NCBI GenBank assembly: GCA_036736205.1
Contig: DAINMX010000161.1
Coordinates: forward strand, 1 to 14,691
Direction of reading: 5' to 3'
Origin: XYA12-FULL-58-9 sp001798605
Lineage (GTDB): Bacteria > Myxococcota > XYA12-FULL-58-9
DNA: 14,691 nucleotides
Under the pieces are notes generated by a model. It ran no database searches. It was not told the DNA's origin and saw only the letters and a list, made by a program, of their open reading frames with translations. Below are positions 5,879 through 13,729 of the stretch, one piece after another. Within the stretch, counting starts at the first letter, position 1. Every line of letters begins with the position of its first letter. Made by a program: the position numbers and the translations under genes.

Positions 5879-8365
5879 TCATATCTTGTGTAGCGGCACA
5901 CCCCAGATGTCTCGGGCGTAAGCGGCGATGGTGTAGTCACTGGAGAAGCGGCCGAGCTTGGCGACGTTGCGAATCGACATGGCTGTCCATGCTTTGGGGT
6001 CACGATAGGTTTCTGTGACCCGCTCTTGGGCTGTTCGGTAGGCATCGAAATCAGCCAGCACCAGGTAGTGATCGCCACCGTCCAGCAACGAATCGACGAT
6101 GGGGCGGAAACGCCCAGGTTCGTCAGGGGAGAAATCTCCGCGGGCAACCGCGTCTAGAACCTCGCGCAACTTGGCATCACGTTCGATGACCAGCCTGGGG
6201 TCGTAGCCATGCTGCAACAGCGTCGTTGCCTCTTCCAGGGTGTGGCCGAACAGGAAGAAGTTCTGATCGCCCACGGCGTCCTTGATCTCGACATTGGCGC
6301 CGTCCAACGTCCCGAGTGTGAGCGCTCCGTTGAGCGCCAATTTCATATTGCCGGTGCCGGAGGCTTCCGTGCCTGCCGTCGAGATTTGTTCGGAGAGGTC
6401 GGCCGCAGGAATCATTTTCTCCGCAACCGTGACGCTGTAATTGGGAACAAACACCACGCGCAACAGGCCGGACGTTTTGGGATCACCATTGACGACATCA
6501 GCGACACCGTTGATGAGGCGGATGATCAGCTTCGCCATGGTGTAAGCCGGTGCCGCCTTGCCGGCGAAGAGGAATGTACGGCCAACCGGGTCGGTGGGTG
6601 GTGACTGTCGGTAACGGTGGTAGAGAGCAATGACGTGCAAGATATTGAGGAGCTGGCGTTTGTACTCGTGCAATCGTTTGATCTGAATGTCAAACAACGA
6701 CGTCGGGTCGACTTCTATACCGCAGTGGGTGACGAGCCATTCCGCCAAACGCCTCTTGTTGGTTTGCTTGACGTCGCGCCACTTTCGTTGCAAGGCCGCA
6801 TCCTCGGAGAATGGCAACAGCTTCTCCAGGTCTTGCAAATTGCGCAGCCAAGAATCACCGATGCGGGAGGTGATGAGCGCCGCAAGATCGGGATTGCACT
6901 CGAGAAGCCAACGTCGTGGGGTGATACCATTCGTCTTGTTGTTGAACTTCTCGGGCATCAACTCGGCGAAGTCCGGGAAGATACGCTCGCGCAGAATGCG
7001 GGTGTGCAACTCGGAGACACCGTTGACCGAAAAACTGCCGACGATGGCCAAGTGGGCCATGCGCACCCATTTTTCCTCGCCCTCAGCGATGAGCGACATG
7101 CGACTGATCCGGCCGGAATCGTCACCATAGCGTCGACGAACGTCGTCGAGAAAACGCTGATTGATTTCGAAGATGATTTGCAAGTGACGAGGCAACACCT
7201 TGCCGACCAGGCCCGTGGACCAACACTCGAGTGCCTCGGGCAAGACGGTGTGATTTGTGTAGGCAAAACAACGGCGGCAGACATTCCACGCCTCGTCCCA
7301 CGCCATGCGGTGTTCATCAACAAGAATGCGCATCAACTCAGGCACGGCGATCGCCGGATGGGTGTCATTGAGCTGGAAGACCGCTTTGTCAGCTAAGTTC
7401 CTCACGCTCTCATTCACCTTGAGGTGGCGACGAATGGCATCATGCAACGTCGCCGCGACGAAGAAATACTCCTGCTTGAGTCGCAGCTCTTTCCCCAGAT
7501 CGACGGTGTCGCTGGGGTAGAGCACCCTTGAGAGAGTTTCGGTGTCGGCCTTGTCGTGTATCGCCCGTACATAATCGCCGCGATTGAAAGTGCTGAGGTC
7601 GAGCTCACGGGTGGCCTTGGCCGACCACAGGCGCAAGGTGTTGACCACATCGTTCTTGTGGCCGGGAATGAAGATGTCGTGAGCCAGGGCCATGACATCC
7701 TCGGTATCGACCCACCGCATGAACGGGCGACCGTTCTCGTCCGTCTCGGTTTCGACTCGGCCATAATAGTGGACGGGGAAGAGAACGTCGGGCCTAGCAA
7801 CATCCCAAGGACAGCCGTAACGTCGCCAATCGTCGACAGCCTCCGTCTGGGCACCATCGACGATCAACTGGCGGAAGATGCCGTACTCATAGAGGATGCC
7901 ATAGCCCATGGCCGGGACGCCGAGTGTGGCCATCGACTCGAGAAAACAGGCCGCGAGACGGCCAAGACCACCGTTTCCTAGACCGGCGTCCCACTCCCTG
8001 TCGATAATGCGCTCGAGTGACAACCCGACGCTTTCGAGCGCGGCGGCCATGGGAGCGCGTATGCCGAGGTTGACGAGACCATCGTCGAGAAGCCTGCCGA
8101 TGAGAAACTCGAGGGACAGGTAATAGACGCGCTTGGCATCGCGTTCATAGTAACCTTGTTGGGTCTTGTTCCAGCGGTCGAGGATGCGGTCGCGCACAGA
8201 CAATGCGGCCGCCATGTAGTGGTCCCACTCGGTGCAAGAAAACTCGTCTTTCGCCTGGGAGTATTCGATGTGATTGAGAAAGGAGCGACGAAGAGATTCC
8301 TCGTCCATGCCCAAATCATGAGAAGTAGATAACCCGTGCTTCTTGCAATGCGAGCGAGAGCCCAT
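5879..8365 (-). CDS. glgP: Glycogen/starch phosphorylase
   Basis: Cleaves alpha-1,4-glucan ends with phosphate to give glucose 1-phosphate, using pyridoxal phosphate (family GT35, cytoplasm). The protein is 828 residues with the start at 8365, a normal length. Family motifs are all present: LSLEFLIGRLLDDGLVNLGI, WDAGLGNGGLGRLAACFLES, GYGILYEYGIFRQ, QLNDTHPAIAVPELMR, TNHTVLPEALE, NNKTNGITPRRWL, FDIQIKRLHEYKRQ, and the cofactor segment EASGTGNMKLALNGALTLGT. The Lys there (about residue 675) forms the Schiff base. Start choice: the frame stays open to 8467, but ATG 8365 has GGAG 6 nt upstream. ATG 8308 is also compatible with family alignments, and the residues between are not family-like. The gene stands alone, with no other glycogen genes in the window, and is divergent from mntP. 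No damage is seen. Confidence 0.96.
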   Translation of the reverse strand: MGSRSHCKKHGLSTSHDLGMDEESLRRSFLNHIEYSQAKDEFSCTEWDHYMAAALSVRDRILDRWNKTQQGYYERDAKRVYYLSLEFLIGRLLDDGLVNLGIRAPMAAALESVGLSLERIIDREWDAGLGNGGLGRLAACFLESMATLGVPAMGYGILYEYGIFRQLIVDGAQTEAVDDWRRYGCPWDVARPDVLFPVHYYGRVETETDENGRPFMRWVDTEDVMALAHDIFIPGHKNDVVNTLRLWSAKATRELDLSTFNRGDYVRAIHDKADTETLSRVLYPSDTVDLGKELRLKQEYFFVAATLHDAIRRHLKVNESVRNLADKAVFQLNDTHPAIAVPELMRILVDEHRMAWDEAWNVCRRCFAYTNHTVLPEALECWSTGLVGKVLPRHLQIIFEINQRFLDDVRRRYGDDSGRISRMSLIAEGEEKWVRMAHLAIVGSFSVNGVSELHTRILRERIFPDFAELMPEKFNNKTNGITPRRWLLECNPDLAALITSRIGDSWLRNLQDLEKLLPFSEDAALQRKWRDVKQTNKRRLAEWLVTHCGIEVDPTSLFDIQIKRLHEYKRQLLNILHVIALYHRYRQSPPTDPVGRTFLFAGKAAPAYTMAKLIIRLINGVADVVNGDPKTSGLLRVVFVPNYSVTVAEKMIPAADLSEQISTAGTEASGTGNMKLALNGALTLGTLDGANVEIKDAVGDQNFFLFGHTLEEATTLLQHGYDPRLVIERDAKLREVLDAVARGDFSPDEPGRFRPIVDSLLDGGDHYLVLADFDAYRTAQERVTETYRDPKAWTAMSIRNVAKLGRFSSDYTIAAYARDIWGVPLHKI

Positions 8366-8515
8366 CGGCAGCTCCATGTCTGAGTTGTGCGTGGGAACCT
8401 TACCGCAACATGACCCTTCCAGCCATCGACATTCTGCCGCTCGGCCCCGACCACAATCCGTCGGCAACCGGCCCCGAATCGAACGGTCCGACCGATCTGC
8501 CCGATTCCTGCCTGG

Positions 8516-8544
8516 TTGACACGGACTCCGCTCGCGCGCAAAAC
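8516..8544 (+). promoter_or_regulatory. Weak sigma-70 promoter candidate before mntP
   Basis: TTGACA at 8516-8521 is followed after 17 bp by CAAAAC (8539-8544), a poor -10. Transcription would start at about the GTG at 8551, giving a leaderless mRNA, which would fit the absence of a ribosome site there. The -35 is exact but the -10 is weak, so this is only a candidate. I looked for a manganese (yybP-ykoY) riboswitch in 8366-8550 and saw none. Confidence 0.25.
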
Positions 8545-8550
8545 CACACG

Positions 8551-9111
8551 GTGTCGCTCATCACCATCATCGGTGTGGCCATTGGACTCGCCATGGATGC
8601 CACCGCCGTGGCCATTGGCTCGAGCATCATCCTGGGTCGGGTCACTGGGCGACAGATCTTTCGCTTCGCCTTTCATTTTGGCTTGTTTCAGGCGGGCATG
8701 CCCGTGCTCGGATGGCTGGCCGGCCGCAGGCTTCAGGATGTGATGCAGGCATGGGACCACTGGGTCGCGTTCATCTTGCTCGCCATCATTGGTGGCAAGG
8801 CTCTGTGGGACGTCAAACATGCCGATGAGGAAAAGGGAGTAGGCGATCCCACCCGGGGCCTGAGTTTGGTGGTCCTGTCAGTCGCCACCAGCATCGATGC
8901 CCTCGCTGTAGGCCTGAGTTTGGCTCTGCTTGGGGTGAACATCTGGTACCCGGCGTTGGTGATCGGCGTCGTCACCGCCGCGCTCACAGTCCTGGCCATG
9001 CTTCTTGGCAGCCGTCTCGGTCAGCGGTTCGGCAACCGGGTGCGGGTGCTCGGCGGCCTGATCCTGGTGGGCATTGGCCTTGGGATTCTCATTGAGCATC
9101 TGTCCGCGTGA
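8551..9111 (+). CDS. mntP: MntP-family manganese efflux pump
   Basis: Exports Mn(II) across the inner membrane to prevent manganese toxicity (family knowledge from E. coli MntP). With GTG 8551 as start the protein is 186 residues, matching the family's usual length of about 188. The first conserved motif GLAMDATAVAIG then puts Asp at residue 16, as in E. coli. The second, VATSIDALAVGLSLALLGVN, has Asp116, and the C-terminus LGGLILVGIGLGILIEHLS is also family-like. Six hydrophobic helices are evident, with the usual charged cytoplasmic loop (DVKHADEEKG) in the middle. The frame is open upstream to ATG 8410, which would add 47 hydrophilic residues not found in the family; I regard that as untranslated. 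The gene lies divergent to glgP and 90 bp before argS. Confidence 0.93.
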   Translation: MSLITIIGVAIGLAMDATAVAIGSSIILGRVTGRQIFRFAFHFGLFQAGMPVLGWLAGRRLQDVMQAWDHWVAFILLAIIGGKALWDVKHADEEKGVGDPTRGLSLVVLSVATSIDALAVGLSLALLGVNIWYPALVIGVVTAALTVLAMLLGSRLGQRFGNRVRVLGGLILVGIGLGILIEHLSA

Positions 9112-9148
9112 GAAAGGCTGTCTCGAGAATCCCAAAAGATCCGTTAAG

Positions 9149-9177
9149 TTGACGCATTGGAATCGCAACCCTACGAT
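9149..9177 (+). promoter_or_regulatory. Sigma-70 type promoter of argS-SPOR operon
   Basis: TTGACG (9149-9154), a 17-bp spacer and TACGAT (9172-9177), each one or two mismatches from consensus, in the 90-bp gap between mntP and argS. AGGAG follows at 9186-9190, 11 nt before the argS ATG. Placement and spacing make it the best promoter in the window. Confidence 0.55.
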
Positions 9178-9201
9178 GGGTTGGTAGGAGTGGTGTGACA
9201 A

Positions 9202-10926
9202 ATGGCCTCATTACGTACCAAGTTGACCGTGCAACTGCAAAAGACGCTCAAAGAGCTTTGTGACAACGGCACACTCGCCTGCGATCCGCCGGCGATCTTC
9301 CTTACGCCCACGAAGCAGGCGAGCCACGGAGATTACGCCTGCAGCGCGGCGATGGCGTTGGCAAAACCTCTCAAGGCGAAACCCCGTGACATTGCCATGA
9401 AGATCCAAGGTGCGCTGGGCAATGCCAATGGCCTCTTGGAGAAAACGGAGATCGCCGGGCCTGGTTTTCTCAATTTCTTTGTCGCCAAAGAGGCCTGGCA
9501 TCAGGCTCTCGCTGAGATCCTCGATGCGGGGGATGCTGCACTGTGCTCTGACCTTGGCGCGGGCGAGAAGGTGTTGGTGGAGTACGTGAGCGCGAACCCC
9601 ACCGGCCCCCTGCACATCGCCCATGGCCGTGGCGCGGTGACTGGCGATGTCATTGCCAAACTGCTTGTCAAGGCAGGATACAAAGTGGAGCGAGAGTACT
9701 ACGTCAATGACCTCGGGCACCAAACCGATATCCTCGGTCGCTCCATCTATCTACGTTACGCAGAATTGCTCGGCCGCTCATTTGTTACGCCCGAGGATTT
9801 TTATCCCGGGGAATATGTCATCGATATAGCGAGGACCCTTGTCGAGGAGTTCAACGAGAAGTTCCTCGACGCCCCCGAGGCCGAGTGGCTCGACGATTTC
9901 AGGGAGCGGGGCATCAAATGGATGCTCGGCCGCATTCGTGAGGACCTCGCAGCCTTCGGCGTCGAGTTCGACAACTGGGTCAGCGAGAAGGAGCTGACAG
10001 CCAGGGTAGGGCTCGAAGGTGTGATTGACCGCCTACAGAAGGCCGGACATGTCTACGAAGAGGAGGGCAAACGCTGGTTTCGCACCACCGATCTTGGTGA
10101 CGACAAAGACCGGGTGGTAGTCCGCGAAGACGGCCGTACCACATACTTTGCCTCAGACATCGCCTACCACGACGATAAAATGTCGCGTGGTTTCAATACG
10201 TTGATCAATATCTGGGGCGCTGATCACGGCGGTTACATCGCCCGTGTGAGGGCAGGCCTCGCTGCCCTCGGTTACGATCCCAAGGATCTCGAGGTTATCC
10301 TGGTACAGATGGTGAGCCTGTCCCGTGATGGTGAAGCGGTGAAGATGGGCAAGCGCCTTGGCACGGCCGTTTGGCTCGCCGACGTCATTGAGGAAGCCGG
10401 CCGAGACGCGACTCGATATTTCTTCGTCATGCGCCGCTCCGAGTCGCAGCTCGAGTTCGACCTTGCCCTCGCCACCAAAAAGTCGTTGGATAACCCCGTA
10501 TTCTATGCACAATACGGTCATGCACGCCTCTGCGCACTGGCACAAAAAGCCGTGGACAAGGGGGTGCCAGAGCCGACCTTGGGCCCCGGAGCACTGGACC
10601 CCTTGGTCCTACCGGAAGAGCTCGATCTCATCCGCGCCATGGACAAGGCTCCGGACGTTATTGCCGACGCCGCCCGAGCGCGGGAGCCGCACCAAGTTGT
10701 CCATTACATCCAGGACATGATTGCCGGATTCCACAGCTATTTCTCGCAGTACAAAAACACCGAGAAGGTCGTTTCAGACGATGCGGACAAAACCCGAGCC
10801 CGGCTTCTCATGTGCCGCGCTCTTCGCAACACCCTTGCGGGTCTGCTCGGCATCCTTGGTGTCAGCGCGCCGGAGCGCATGGATTTTGAGGCTGAACCTG
10901 GGGAAGAGGGAGGGGTAACGGAGTGA
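9202..10926 (+). CDS. argS: Arginyl-tRNA synthetase
   Basis: Charges tRNA-Arg with arginine; class I synthetase, cytoplasmic. 574 residues, a usual length. The N-terminal add-1 domain (about 1-95) is followed by the catalytic core with SANPTGPLHIAHGRGAVTGD. The HIGH signature is HIAH (138-141), with Ala for the usual Gly. Further conserved segments are EYYVNDLGHQ, YFASDIAYH, NIWGADHGGYIARV and VKMGKRLGTAV. The last is the KMSK-loop equivalent, here KMGKR (381-385). ArgRS enzymes often have a relaxed KMSK, so this is not a defect. The DALR anticodon-binding domain covers about 434-574. Its stop overlaps the ribosome site of the SPOR gene (4 bp gap), so the two are co-translated. A 26-bp piece of this gene (10595-10620) recurs exactly at 13730-13755. 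Confidence 0.97.
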   Translation: MASLRTKLTVQLQKTLKELCDNGTLACDPPAIFLTPTKQASHGDYACSAAMALAKPLKAKPRDIAMKIQGALGNANGLLEKTEIAGPGFLNFFVAKEAWHQALAEILDAGDAALCSDLGAGEKVLVEYVSANPTGPLHIAHGRGAVTGDVIAKLLVKAGYKVEREYYVNDLGHQTDILGRSIYLRYAELLGRSFVTPEDFYPGEYVIDIARTLVEEFNEKFLDAPEAEWLDDFRERGIKWMLGRIREDLAAFGVEFDNWVSEKELTARVGLEGVIDRLQKAGHVYEEEGKRWFRTTDLGDDKDRVVVREDGRTTYFASDIAYHDDKMSRGFNTLINIWGADHGGYIARVRAGLAALGYDPKDLEVILVQMVSLSRDGEAVKMGKRLGTAVWLADVIEEAGRDATRYFFVMRRSESQLEFDLALATKKSLDNPVFYAQYGHARLCALAQKAVDKGVPEPTLGPGALDPLVLPEELDLIRAMDKAPDVIADAARAREPHQVVHYIQDMIAGFHSYFSQYKNTEKVVSDDADKTRARLLMCRALRNTLAGLLGILGVSAPERMDFEAEPGEEGGVTE

Positions 10927-10930
10927 GGGC

Positions 10931-11602
10931 ATGAGAGATTCAAGACGAATCGTAGAACGTACGGAAGTGCGTCTCGACCGAGTGCAGGTGATTTGGCTGA
11001 CCCTCGGGTGTGTGGTGGCACTTGGCCTCATGTTCGCCCTCGGTGTGGTTGTAGGACGCCGCGCTGCCTCCTTCTCCGCGGAGGGCGGCGCGCAGGATCC
11101 AGTGCAACGCGCCGATGCGGTAAGCGACTTGCACAACGACAAGGTCAAGGACGAACTCAAATTCTACGGCGACCTCACCGGTCCTGCGCCCAAGAGCTTG
11201 CCCGCCGCACCGGTGCCCGAACCACGAGCGCCTGCGCCCTCACCATCCGGACCTGTGGGGCCATCACCCTCCGTGTCCACAGTGCCTTCTGCGCAAGCGG
11301 CTGGGGCAGGGCCCGCAGCTGTCGGTAAAGGGCGCATCGATGCTGCTTTGGCGGCAGGGGAGCCTGGCTTCGGCGAGTACACGATCCAGGTGAGCTCGTA
11401 CCAGTCGATGGGGGAGGCCCGCGCCCATTCCTCATCTTTGGAACGCAAAGGATTCAAACCCTTCATCGTCACCGGCGTTGTGCGAGGCACGACGTGGTAC
11501 CGCGTGAGAATCGGTCGATTCGCCGACATGAACGATGCAAGCGAAGGCAAACAGATTCTCAACCGCGCCGACATTCAAGCCCTGATTGTTAGGAACGATT
11601 GA
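10931..11602 (+). CDS. SPOR-domain membrane protein (FtsN-like architecture)
   Basis: 223 residues. A short cytoplasmic N-terminus is followed by one membrane helix at about 20-42 (VIWLTLGCVVALGLMFALGV). Next come a motif DELKFYGDLTG (74-84), a Pro/Ala/Ser-rich linker (about 85-135) and a C-terminal SPOR domain (about 148-221: YTIQVSSYQSMGEARAHSSS, then WYRVRIGRFADMNDASEG). Family knowledge: SPOR domains bind denuded peptidoglycan glycans at the division septum, and the helix-linker-SPOR layout is that of FtsN-type division proteins. The ATG follows the argS stop by 4 nt with GGAG/GAGGG in the overlap, so it is the second gene of the argS operon. Codons 71-130 are duplicated in degenerate form at 13755-13931. 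I leave the symbol blank, since the FtsN role is not proven. Confidence 0.92.
   Translation: MRDSRRIVERTEVRLDRVQVIWLTLGCVVALGLMFALGVVVGRRAASFSAEGGAQDPVQRADAVSDLHNDKVKDELKFYGDLTGPAPKSLPAAPVPEPRAPAPSPSGPVGPSPSVSTVPSAQAAGAGPAAVGKGRIDAALAAGEPGFGEYTIQVSSYQSMGEARAHSSSLERKGFKPFIVTGVVRGTTWYRVRIGRFADMNDASEGKQILNRADIQALIVRND
11143..11321 (+). repeat. Source segment of the degenerate SPOR-gene duplication
   Basis: This part of the SPOR gene aligns with 13755-13931. By eye, the first 129 bases differ at 13 positions. Then a 1-base insertion and a 3-base deletion in the copy break the frame. Several early differences are synonymous (GAA/GAG, CCT/CCC, TTG/CTG). Confidence 0.85.
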
Positions 11603-11714
11603 TTTTGCTTGGGCTTCCTTGTCGATTTGACTGAGCTCCGCAATGGGGAGCATGGCGAATGCTTCAGCCGAACAGACCCTGTGGTGTGATTCAATCGGGT
11701 CGCCAGTCAACGGG

Positions 11715-12875
11715 TCAATTGTCGGATTGCTCGACCAATAGCTTCGGACCGGCAGCGTCAGGCTCAAAATAGAAGACGTAGCTAGCATCGTCGATGTCAC
11801 GCCAGGAGGCAACGAGCAGCTTCTTGCCGTCGGTTGGGCGCGTCCATGCTCCCACCTTCATGACCCCCTCTTGACCGAGCTCCAAAGGCGCGGCACCGTC
11901 GACTCTGTGCTGCAGGGTGTATTCCCAGAGACGATCAAACGCAATGTAGGCGACGTCCCGTTGCTCATTGTCAAGCAGGCCGTCCTTGAGCTCGATGCGC
12001 GAAATGTGACCCTCGGCGTGATGAATCGCGCCGGCATTGATCTGAACATCCCCTTGCCAAGTGTTTGACACCTGCCCGGCCGCCACGCGTTCGGCCTCCT
12101 CCGAGAGGCCCTCGACGTATTCGGGCTCATCCAGATGAGTAAAGGTGCCGGCAAGTCGGTCGCGCCCAAAAAACTCATCCCACGTAGGTGCTCCCCCCGC
12201 CCACAGGCGCGCGGAAACGAGCGGTTGCCCACCCTCCGTGAATACCTCCAGATACTCATCGTCACCGTCGGTGGTCATGTAGGTGGCCCAGACCTTGTAA
12301 CCAGCGACGATACCCCTTTGCAGTGACACGCTCGCCCAGTCCGCCTCCTCGGCGCGGTAAAAATAATCAAAGCTCTTGAGAACGGTCTTCGGTACCTGTC
12401 TGCGCTCGCCATGTCCCGGTCGGGCGTCGATACGCTCGCTATCCACCAAGCCGTCGGTCCTAAATCGGCCACCGGAGAAATCAAAGGCGTCGAAGAATGT
12501 CTTCACGTTCGCGCACAGATTCACCCGTGCGATGGCGGTGTTAACGAGTGTCGCCGCCTCTGGATCTGCAGCGGTGATTTGGCCCAACTCCTCACGGGAG
12601 AGCCACGCCCCGTCGCGCCCGAGGTTTTCGCTATTGTATTGCCCCCAAAAAGCCACCGTGTCGGCGACGGCGCGCTCGACGAGAGCATCCACACTCACCC
12701 GAGTGCCTCTTCCCCCCTCGGCACGCAGCTTCTCCGCCGTTCGCTGCAGAACAGGGTCCATGCTTTCGGCCTCCCGCCGTGAGATGAGGACGTTCGAGCC
12801 GGCTGCGGCTCGAGCTTGCTCTCTCACGACTTCCTTGAGTGCCAAGATGGCGTCGACCGTTTTGATGCCGGACAT
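11715..12875 (-). CDS. Unrecognised protein with EF-hand-like segment
   Basis: 386 residues. The ATG at 12875 has an excellent ribosome site, GGAGGTGA, 3 nt upstream. There is no signal peptide or membrane segment. I do not recognise the family. In the N-terminal 120 residues, LISRREAESM and QYNSENLGRDGAWLSREELG look like degenerate EF-hand loops (acidic/Asn-Gly turn followed by hydrophobic-Ser-x-x-Glu). The remaining two thirds is rich in beta and aromatic residues: FDYFYRAEEADWASVSL, GYKVWATYMTTDGDDEYLEV, EGHISRIELKDGLL, KKLLVASWRDIDDASYVFYF. This suggests one globular beta domain. The pattern of the N-terminal part resembles the protein at 3351-4241. It faces the argS-SPOR operon tail to tail, with 112 bp between that I could not assign to a convincing terminator. 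Confidence 0.85.
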   Translation of the reverse strand: MSGIKTVDAILALKEVVREQARAAAGSNVLISRREAESMDPVLQRTAEKLRAEGGRGTRVSVDALVERAVADTVAFWGQYNSENLGRDGAWLSREELGQITAADPEAATLVNTAIARVNLCANVKTFFDAFDFSGGRFRTDGLVDSERIDARPGHGERRQVPKTVLKSFDYFYRAEEADWASVSLQRGIVAGYKVWATYMTTDGDDEYLEVFTEGGQPLVSARLWAGGAPTWDEFFGRDRLAGTFTHLDEPEYVEGLSEEAERVAAGQVSNTWQGDVQINAGAIHHAEGHISRIELKDGLLDNEQRDVAYIAFDRLWEYTLQHRVDGAAPLELGQEGVMKVGAWTRPTDGKKLLVASWRDIDDASYVFYFEPDAAGPKLLVEQSDN

Positions 12876-12892
12876 GGGTCACCTCCATGGGT

Positions 12893-12946
12893 TGCGACGG
12901 GTCGCACCATAAATCAAGTGCCGGCAGAAGGGTAGTACGATCGTAC
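12893..12946. promoter_or_regulatory. Two palindromes in the leader of the 12875 gene
   Basis: TGCGAC-GG-GTCGCA (12893-12906) and the perfect 12-mer GTACGATCGTAC (12935-12946) both lie within 75 bp upstream of the ATG at 12875. The first is close enough to affect translation or early elongation; the second is placed like an operator. No matching regulator is identified. Confidence 0.35.
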
Positions 12947-13005
12947 ACCAAAGTGGGCCGTCCAACTGTTTCGCAGTTTTAGCGCATGGAACCCCCAGGA
13001 CGTAT

Positions 13006-13062
13006 GAATTGCGGCCGTAAGAAGCTGACTGGCTGCCCGTTCGACTGGCTGCAATTCTTACG
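13006..13062. repeat. Interleaved inverted repeats with internal direct repeat
   Basis: Two inverted-repeat pairs overlap: GAATTGC (13006-13012) with GCAATTC (13051-13057), and CGTAAGAA (13016-13023) with TTCTTACG (13055-13062). The pairs share 13055-13057, so only one stem can form fully at a time. Inside is GACTGGCTGC twice (13027-13036, 13043-13052). It is non-coding, 42 bp beyond the stop of the 13105-13611 gene, and could be its mRNA 3' end or a small mobile/recombination element. Function unknown. Confidence 0.55.
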
Positions 13063-13104
13063 TCAACCGGGCGGCGTGCAACGGTCGTAGGCAGCGCGTT
13101 CGCG

Positions 13105-13611
13105 TCAAAGCGCAGCCGTCCTGCCGTTTCGGGTGGCAAGACGGCCACGTCTGCGTGTGGGACGGCTCGCGGCCGCAGAAACCGAGGGTTTCCTCTTGGG
13201 GTCGTGAGCCTCGGCACCTTTGCTCTTGGTCTTGAGCTCTTTCATGATCGCCTGGCCCACGGATTTGCGGCACAGGACGACGTACTCGTACAGCGGCTTG
13301 CCGTGCCCGTCGAGAGCGAGAAGAAATCGATTCTCCCTCACGACTTTGTCAACATCCGCACACAGCGAGGCAAGCGTCTGTTCGATCGGAAGGTCGGAGG
13401 CCACGGATCCGGTGGTACGCTCGATGAAAGAGTCAAGCACCGTGACCAAACATGAATGCCACTGGGCAACGAGAATCCTCTCGGCGATGTTTTGATCTGG
13501 CTCATTCGGGTAGAGCGTCGACAGTTGACCGATCAAATTCCGCTCGTACTCCTCGAATATTCTCCCAAAGACAGGATAGGTTGTTCCTCTTGGTGTGTTA
13601 GAGCGCATCAT
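13105..13611 (-). CDS. Small protein of unknown function with basic C-terminal tail
   Basis: 168 residues from ATG 13611 (a second ATG follows directly at 13608). A purine-rich GAGGAGGAGGGA run stands immediately before it, so initiation is well supported. Not recognised. The first 120 residues are helical and globular (YPVFGRIFEEYERNLIGQL, AERILVAQWHSCLVTVLDSF, LASLCADVDKVVRENRFLLA, PLYEYVVLCRKSVGQAIMKE). Residues about 124-168 are rich in Lys, Arg, Ser and Ala (KTKSKG, KRKPSVSAAASRPTRRRGR), like a disordered nucleic-acid-binding tail. No signal or membrane helix. A possible -10 TACAAT lies on the minus strand at 13670-13675, without a good -35. Upstream is the argS/SPOR remnant, so its promoter region may have been changed by that rearrangement. 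Confidence 0.78.
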   Translation of the reverse strand: MMRSNTPRGTTYPVFGRIFEEYERNLIGQLSTLYPNEPDQNIAERILVAQWHSCLVTVLDSFIERTTGSVASDLPIEQTLASLCADVDKVVRENRFLLALDGHGKPLYEYVVLCRKSVGQAIMKELKTKSKGAEAHDPKRKPSVSAAASRPTRRRGRLATRNGRTAAL

Positions 13612-13729
13612 TCCCTCCTCCTCTTACTCCTACCTCCAGGTCATCGAGCAAAAACCCACATGCGCCAATATTGTAATGGTCCTCGCTGCGCGCAAGGCGT
13701 GTGGCATGGGTGAGCTGAACCGGGGCATT

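Noticed and set aside
6209..7396. Plus-strand frames of 131 and 259 codons inside the glgP region
   Set aside because: Fully antisense to conserved glycogen phosphorylase motifs; GC-rich codon bias creates such shadows.
8366..8550. Possible manganese riboswitch (yybP-ykoY) before mntP
   Set aside because: I looked for its conserved GGGGAGUAG-type core and paired arms and did not see them on the + strand.
11634..11651. Short stem GCTCC...GGAGC between the SPOR gene and the 11715 gene
   Set aside because: Only five pairs, no T run on either strand; likely chance in GC-rich DNA.
13666..13729. Extension of the argS remnant to the left
   Set aside because: A loose nucleotide resemblance to argS around 10509-10594 exists but needs many gaps; not counted as part of the duplication.
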